Shown: positions 57,770 through 64,000 of the stretch, piece by piece
How positions within the stretch are numbered: the stretch's first letter is position 1
How the letters are laid out: the number at the start of each line of letters is the position of its first letter
From: Hymenochaete sp. R1
Lineage: Eukaryota > Basidiomycota > Agaricomycetes > Hymenochaetales > Hymenochaetaceae
Direction: 5' to 3'
Assembly (NCBI GenBank): GCA_019400425.1
Contig: JAFREE010000099.1
Coordinates: forward strand, 26,864 to 90,863
DNA: 64,000 nt
Notes under the pieces: model-generated
Databases searched by the model: none
Seen by the model: the letters and a program-made list of their open reading frames with translations, nothing else
Told to the model about the DNA's origin: nothing
Made by a program: the position numbers and the translations under genes

Positions 57770-58403
57770 GGTAGTCGAGGTGGGGCGTCGTGTGAGCGTC
57801 GTATGCGTCGGAGGGGGTGATTGCTAAGAACGAAGGAAACGAAATAGAAGAAACCGAGCGAATACGGCGAGGATAAGTGGTGATGTTGACGAAGAAGATA
57901 GGCTGAAGAAGTCGAAAAGAGTACCAACAAAGAGCATAGGCGAAAGGTTAAAGATCCAACATAGACTTTGGGTGGCGACGACAGCCCCGGGTGCAGGCTG
58001 GGACGGAGGATAGTGGCGGTTGAGAGCGGGACGCGCTCTTCCTGGCACCTGGGACGACGCGTTGTTGGTGGTTGTGGTTCGGTCACACACAGAGAACAGA
58101 TTACATAACATCCAATCTCTCGTTCGTATGCATACTTTAATTCCGCCTTGATTATTTAGAAAAGAAATATAAACATATTATTTGTAGTCTTGAGATCGCA
58201 CCTTCGACTACACGTACACCAGGACCAGGGACTTCCTGAAATCTCTGTGGCGGTGGCTGGAGGCTGGGTGGGACAAACAAAGGGAATGTCACATTTGTCA
58301 CAAAGCCATGTCACATGCGCGACGGAAGCTCAGCTGCCTGGCGCGCGTGCTTCGGAGGACTTGACTTCGAATAGCAGCTTTACGACAGCAACTCATCTGC
58401 TCG
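57770..58403. other. Bidirectional promoter region cdh1/spt7
   Basis: 634 nt between divergent starts. No coding signal on the plus strand. The minus-strand frames around 57.8-58.1 kb look like the cdh1 leader. Confidence 0.5.
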
Positions 58404-61286
58404 ATGAATGTACGCCCTCCACCTCTTTACTGTCGCAACTTATGCTAACTCAGTCCACAGAACTTGCTCCAGTCGCTAGCCTCGCAGCGGCTACGGGTCA
58501 ATGTCCAGGACGTTGATCTCAAGCGACTCCTGGGTGCGGTCAAGGACGGTCGAGTGAGTTTCATCCACCTCAAGCTTCTTCCGTAGCTCACTCTGCTCTA
58601 GGGACATGACCAGAAGCTTTCGGACTCTTTCTACGAGTCATTGGAAGGAATTCTGAACGACCTCCGGACAATCACGATCGTACGCCATTTACACTTCATG
58701 TAGTGGCGCTGCTACCGTCCATACTTATGTCTTGCCCAGGATAATCACGATGCGGAGGCATTTCTCAAGCCCGTCTCAAAGACAGACTATCCAGACTACT
58801 ATGAAAGTGAGTTCTGCTTTCAGTGCCGCGAGCTTTCAGGAGTTAAACCACTTTAAAGTCATCAGGGAACCGATGGACCTCCAGACAATGCAGCGCAAAG
58901 TCAAAGCAAAACAATACAAGTCCAAGGCTGAATTCTCGGATGATTTAGAGCTCATATGGTCGAACTGCTCGGTGTACAATACTGGTGATGTACGTCGCTT
59001 TTTTAAAGCCTGCCCTTTGTCTGCAGCCGTGGTTGACCGTGGGCACTGGCTTGCTTTCATGAATTTTGAGGCTCCGGAACTAACACAACGTTTCAGAACC
59101 ACCCCTTGCGTATGTGCGCCAAACGTTTGCAGCAGAAAGCCTCAAGGCTTCTCAAGCATATCACCGACCGAAAGGACCGCCTAGATCCACCGGTCCCGAG
59201 CGACGTCAAGGTAAACGGCGTAACGGTAAACGGACACATTCGAAGGCGCTCTGGGACTCCAGGGGTGAGAGCTCTGGTCATAAAAAAGTCGCCCGCTTTT
59301 GCGCAACGATCTGAAACACCTCCGCAACGAGAAACCTCTTTCGCCGACTCCGTTGCGTATGTTCGTACGCCGTCGGGAATGTCTGAGTTCCAATACATCG
59401 ACCAGGTTCTGACGCTCGATGACGTCGAAATTGATCCTGAAAAGATTGCTGGACCTTCCCGACTTTCTGTGACAGATAGACTACGCCAGATTGTTCTCGG
59501 TGATGATAGCGACTTTGATTTCTCTCCTGACTTCGCCAATGGTGCCTTGGGTGACAAGAGGAAGTTGCTCAGCATTGACGGCTTTCGACCTCGCAAAAGG
59601 GCGAGGACTCGGACTCCTCCAAACGACGTCCACCCGAACGATCTATGGTGGGAAGCTTCGACTTCTACCGAACTCATGACCAACGCTCTACCTCCCTTAA
59701 AATACGCATCCTACACCCCGCCTTTACCTTCTCTTCCTACTTCGAAACCGACACGAAAACGAAGGAAGCGACCACCAGAAACCGACGTGTACCCTCCCAA
59801 GACTCTGCTAGGCCTCATAAACAAGAACATTCGCACAGTCAAGCAAATTCGCAAGACACATGACAAGTTGGTGGCGTTCAATGTGACTACGGATGATGGA
59901 ACAGGAAATGGTCCCAGTGAACCTTCCATGCCGAAAATCGTGGAAGATAGCCGAGGAGTGGACGTAGTGGTTGATGACCGACCGTGGAGGCTGCACGGAA
60001 CGGGCTTGGAGCTGAACGAGCGAGAGGCTGATGACTGTTTGCATTGGATGGGTGAAAAGATATTGGAACATTCCGGCTTTCAAAGTGAGTCTAGTCATAA
60101 AGATTAATAAAACTTGACGGACTAACGCTTTCCAGGCACCTCAAAAGCAGCTCTGGATGTACTTACAGGCGTTGCAACGGAGTTCTTCTCAAACGTAGGA
60201 AGAACACTACGTTTTCTATGTGACAAATATTCCACTCAGATGTCCCCGGAGGTAATTTGTTAATAAAATTCATTACTGCCGCACTGTTGCTTACTGAAGC
60301 GCCAGGAAATAATTCTTCATACCCTTTTTGAAAGTGGAATTACACGTGTGCATGATTTGGACCGTTATATATCAGATGATATCGTTCGTTATGGTTCTCG
60401 ACTAGGAGAACTTGAGAGGAAACTAGTTAATGCTTATAAAGAGATGGTACGTTGCTTTTATGCTAGCATTGACTATTCCTGACAACAATTTTAGTCAACT
60501 GAATCAGCTATGGATGACGATGTGTTCTTTGCCGACGAAGACGAGGAAGAGGATGGTGAACTTCTTATGTACGTTCGATTGATGACCGCCAAAATTATAT
60601 ATTCTGAACTCCTTCCAGGGGTAACTTTGCCGATTCACTGGGAGACGACTTCCTTGGCTTGCGTGAACTTGGAATTGCAAGTGAGCTCGGACTATCGAGC
60701 CTTACTATACCAAAGAAACTGCTCAAGTCTCGTAACAAAAATCGTAATGGCCTGGGCCGGTAAGTCAACCTTCTTAGTAAGCTCAAATGGATGCTGAGTG
60801 GATCGTTTTTGCAGTGCCAAACCTTCCGAGCCTCCGCCTCCATACCCACCTCCTCCACCATTCACGCCTCTCGACTCCTCACACGTGGACTCTCAAATTG
60901 GCCTGCTGCGCTCATTCTACATCAGACGAGTAAACAATCACGCATCCCGGATAGCTCCCTCTCAACCCCCTCCGTTCATCACTCCTCCCACTCAACCACT
61001 TTCCGCTCTGGACATTGAACTGGCCAGAGACCTTGGCACGGAGCTCGTCGCTCCCCAAGCTGAGCCTCAGCTTAATCCTGTAGCGGGTTTGGTTGTCCTA
61101 CCGGATGACGAGCCGCAGGTCAACCAGACGAAGTGTGGACCCCTTGGCCAAATCACCCGACCTGCCGCATCAAGTCAGAAGAAGAAAACAAAACTTCCTA
61201 AAGAGGCACCTCAAGTTCACATCGAACCCCCACCTAATTCTCAAGCGCCGCAGATTGATGGAATAATACCCTTCCAACCCTCGTAA
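58404..61286 (+). CDS. spt7: SAGA complex subunit Spt7 (bromodomain plus histone fold)
   Basis: Structural subunit of the SAGA transcriptional coactivator. Proposed start MN at 58404 with an immediate intron, then NLLQSLASQRLRVNVQDVDL. A helical region (SFYESLEGILNDLRTIT) precedes the bromodomain: DAEAFLKPVSKTDYPDYYE, then IIREPMDLQTMQRKV, AEFSDDLELIWSNCSVYNTG (with the acetyl-lysine-binding Asn) and NHPLRMCAKRLQQ. A long basic/acidic linker follows. The BTP-type histone fold is HWMGEKILEHSGFQ, GTSKAALDVLTGVATEFF, TLRFLCDKYSTQM and IILHTLFESGITRVHDLDRY. The C-terminal region has GNFADSLGDDFLGLRELG and a proline-rich tail (PSEPPPPYPPPPPFTP), ending at 61286. The domain order is diagnostic for Spt7. 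Another upstream exon is possible. Confidence 0.9.
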
Positions 61287-61650
61287 ATATGCTTTCTGTC
61301 TTACACTCTTTGAATGGTGTTTGAGCTAAGGAATCGCGTATCACTGGTATCTTATTATTATTTCTTTTGAGAGCTTCATTATCCGCCTGGCCGTTGTTTG
61401 TTTCCTGCCTTTCTGATTCTTATTTCGATGACATATGTTGATCATTTCAGCTTGTGTCTTTGCTGTGGATCACTTGCTTTGTTGTTCTCTTTCCACCTAT
61501 CTCGACAATCTCGGAAGCAAATCAATCAATTTTTGTGAATTCATTGTTTTCTTTTCACTGCTTTTCACCAGAGTATCGAAAATATGGGAAGCATTTAGGT
61601 GTCATGTACACAACCCATTCAACTCAAATGAGCGTGGATTTCATTTGTCT
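61287..61650. other. Convergent intergenic region
   Basis: AT-rich 3' flanks of spt7 and the CipC-like gene. No gene seen. Confidence 0.5.
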
Positions 61651-62509
61651 TTAGTATCCACCACCATAGTAACTTTGGTTTGGAGGTGGCTGCCCATATT
61701 CTCCATACCTTGGTTCGTATCCTTGTCCCTGTTGGTTGTAGTAGCCTCCTTCCCGCCCATATCCGCCACCATACTCGCCAGGTGGCGGACCTTCATATCC
61801 TCCCCCATATCCTCCGCCGTATCCTCCTCCAGGCGGACCATATCCTCCTCCGTACCCACCACCAGCCTCAGCGCCCCCATAAGCACCCCCATACCTCTCC
61901 CCATACCACCCATAACTCGGGCATCCCTGAGCCCCGTATGGCGCTCCACCGTAAAAATTATACTCTTGCACAGGACCACGCATCCCCGACTCATTCACGT
62001 ACTCCCAGCCCGACATGCCTCCCCCGTATCTCTGCTCAGCGAGCGCGTGCGCCTGGTGTTCAGCGTACTTCTTCGCGCGGTGTCGGTCGACCCAGTCGAG
62101 CCCTTTCGTCTCTGCGAGCTTGTCGACTTCGGCGGCAGCTATGGCTGCGAGGATTTCCTGTAATTATGGCTCGAGTAAGATAACGCATATTACATAAGGT
62201 TGCGATTGTATGTATGGATGCATCTCACCTTCATTTTTCCATGACTGACGGGTTGGCCCGTGGCTCGGAGATGAGCCTCGTATGCGTGCATCGCAGCAAA
62301 TCCCGCAGCAGCAGCCAAAGCTATCGGAAATGTATTATAACTTCGAAGAATGAGACTCTAAGAGGACTGCTTGCACCTTCATGAGTAAGACTTGATTCAT
62401 GTCTGGGCTGCTCGGCAAGATAAAGGTCTTCGTAGTGCCTCTGAGCTCTATCTTCGGAGAATGGGCTGAAGCCTCCTCCGCCTCCCAGCATTCCTAGAAG
62501 GTTTTCCAT
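61651..62509 (-). CDS. CipC-like stress-response protein (DUF3759) with Gly/Tyr-rich tail
   Basis: Small fungal protein of the CipC/DUF3759 family, known from induction by antibiotics and in fungal interactions; the biochemical role is not known. The start at 62509 gives MENLLGMLGGGGGFSPFSED. Splicing gives the conserved domain: AQRHYEDLYLAEQPRHESSL, LAAAAGFAAMHAYEAHLRAT, GQPVSHGKMKEILAAIAAAE and VDKLAETKGLDWVDRHRAKK. After about residue 110, where typical members end, there is an extension of about 120 residues. It is rich in Gly, Tyr and Pro with GGYGGGY-type repeats and ends YYGGGY at 61651. The upstream GTG-beginning extension is not needed. Confidence 0.85.
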
Positions 62510-62724
62510 AGCGGACACGAGAGGAGAATTTTCAATGGAGATGGGAAAGGAGGAAAGTGATGCAGGCGTTTAAAGCTCCTCCTGAAGTCTTGTGATATAA
62601 ATCGTCAAGCTGTGCCGATTGATTCCATATGCTATTTTTAGATTCGCAAGAGCCGTAAGCTCCGGTTCCCATACAAAGGGATGCACTCCACGCTGCTATA
62701 CAAGAATTGAATTCTCTACACTGA

Positions 62725-64000
62725 TCAACAAATCGTTGCTTCGCCATCCTGCAATATGATCTTCTTTGCTTCCCATGGGAGCTCATCTTCCCAGTGCGTG
62801 ATGAAAACGACCGCCTGCTTTGGATCGATCTCATCCCGCAGATACTGCTTCGCAACCATGATCATACGATCATCCATCCCGGCGAACACTTCGTCGAGCA
62901 CGAGTAGAGGAGCATCAGCATTGGCCAACGCTCGCATGAGGAGAACGAGGGATTGTTCTCCGGGACCGAGCTCTGCAAAGGCACGTTCGGCGAACAACTT
63001 TGCTTCTTGCGCTGAAGCGCCCCAACGTGTAGGACCTAGACGCTGCAAAAGATAATTTATGCGCTCGTTCATATCGGGAGTCCGCGGTCGGTAGGAATAA
63101 GTGTTCTCAAATCCGGTGGCAATCGCATCACAAACGGTCAACGCATTTTCCCCTAATCGACGAGGGAAGGCAGAGAAAATCTCTGGCGAAGTACAGCCTA
63201 TGAGATGCTGCAAGGAAGCTGTTGGTTGCCTACGTCGGTGTTGGGAAAAGAGAATTAAGTGTTTCTGCGTGTGAGACTGCGGATGGTCGCCTGTGAGCAC
63301 CGAAACCAGGGTAGTTTTCCCCGAACCTGGCGATAATCTTGTTAGATCGAAACCTCCAATTCGGACTAAGCCACATGCCGTTTGGGCCCTGCAAATGCCA
63401 CTTATCTCCCTCTTTGATCGACCAGTTTATGTTTTTCAATACCTGAAAAGAAAGTTACTGCATGTCCTACTATAGAGACGAGCAACTTACTTGGCGATCA
63501 TGATATCGAACATTGACATTCTTCATGCTGACCAATTCCTTCGCTGGCTGACCATCGAAAAGTTCCTGAGGCGCAGCTCTAAGCGAGGAAGAGGCTGGAA
63601 CATCTAGCATGAAGTCTGCCCTTCGGATAGTCTTCAAATTCTGGCCTTCAACCAGTGCAACGTCCGTTATCCAATCAGGCAATGGATCTTGTGACCTCAA
63701 AGCCAGTAATATCCGTGGTTTTGTGGATCGATGCATTTCCAAGAGTAAATCGGTCAATTTGGGACGATGTTGTACATCCAGACCGGCTTATGGAACTATG
63801 AGATTCGACGGTAATTGCAATACATGTATAGTGAAAACTTACTCAATGGTTCATCCAGGAGTAGCAACGATGGGTTTCCTAGCAAAGCCTTTGCTATACG
63901 AGCTCGACGCGTCTGCCCATTGCTCAGTGTTAGAGTCCGATCAAGACGTTGATCAGGAGTCTGACAAATCAGGGTCACGTGACAGCGACCTGAGGTTACA
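62725..64000 (-). CDS. Tandem ABC ATPase, YDR061W-like (5' end outside the window)
   Basis: Soluble-type ABC protein with two nucleotide-binding domains and no membrane helices seen, resembling budding yeast YDR061W. The visible part begins within domain 1 with its signature LTLSNGQTRRARIAKALLG, then Walker B LLLLDEPL and the D-loop TGLD. A linker (LALRSQDPLPDWITDVALVE, then MKNVNVRYHDRQVL) leads to domain 2: KNINWSIKEGDKWHLQGPNG joined to SGKTTLVSVLTGDHPQ (Walker A). Next come ELGPGEQSLVLLMRAL (degenerate signature), PLLVLDEVFAGMDD (Walker B and D-loop) and FITHWEDELPW (H-loop His). The stop is at 62725. The intron inside Walker A (about 63319-63373 on the window) starts with GC rather than GT on the coding strand. 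The start codon and the first Walker A lie beyond 64000. Confidence 0.88.

Noticed and set aside
1..64000. CRISPR arrays, rRNA genes, intact transposons or viral genes
   Set aside because: No direct-repeat/spacer pattern, no rRNA-like conserved blocks, and no transposase, reverse transcriptase or capsid motifs were seen.

Overview
This window is nuclear DNA of a filamentous basidiomycete, most likely an agaricomycete. Genes are split by many short introns (about 48-80 nt, GT..AG), and typical agaricomycete families appear: secreted laccases, a DUF6534 membrane protein, a P450, an F-box protein and a CipC-like DUF3759 protein. I see no rRNA, tRNA, CRISPR or intact transposon. All gene models were spliced by eye, so internal exon borders are approximate unless stated.

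Layout. 0.4-3.8 kb: Zn2Cys6 regulator (+). 4.2-5.9 kb: unknown disordered protein with exon-level repeats (-). 6.6-8.9 kb: F-box protein (+). 9.5-12.0 kb: single-pass membrane protein with a very long tail (+). 12.6-13.5 kb: small signal-peptide protein (-). 14.8-16.4 kb: conserved Ser/Pro-rich unknown (+). 19.0-21.4 kb: laccase 1 (+). 23.7-25.7 kb: DUF6534 protein (+). 26.2-28.6 kb: cytochrome P450 (-). 30.8-33.0 kb: FAD-dependent oxidoreductase (+). 33.5-34.7 kb: penta-EF-hand protein (-). 35.0-37.9 kb: MFS sugar transporter (+). 38.8-41.1 kb: bacterial-type mannose-1-phosphate guanylyltransferase (+). 41.8-43.7 kb: RGG-tailed unknown (-). 44.6-45.8 kb: membrane-associated unknown (-). 46.4-48.9 kb: laccase 2 (-). 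52.3-54.6 kb: Nrd1-like four-RRM protein (-). 55.7-57.8 kb: APC/C activator Cdh1 (-). 58.4-61.3 kb: SAGA subunit Spt7 (+). 61.7-62.5 kb: CipC/DUF3759 (-). 62.7-64.0 kb: tandem ABC ATPase, cut by the window edge (-).

Two themes stand out. Two closely related laccases lie in inverted orientation about 25 kb apart. Between them are oxidative-metabolism genes (P450, FAD oxidoreductase, DUF6534), a sugar transporter and a GDP-mannose-type enzyme. The right end is conserved housekeeping: mRNA binding, cell-cycle proteolysis, chromatin and an ABC ATPase.

The least explained sequence is the roughly 2 kb upstream of laccase 2. It holds many copies of two short motifs (AACTTGAA and ACTGGCA, both orientations) that are absent upstream of laccase 1. 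Other notable points are a 7-nt microexon inside the zinc cluster of the first gene, an actinobacterial-looking ManC with a fungal N-terminal extension, and two TAGGG pentamer tracts.
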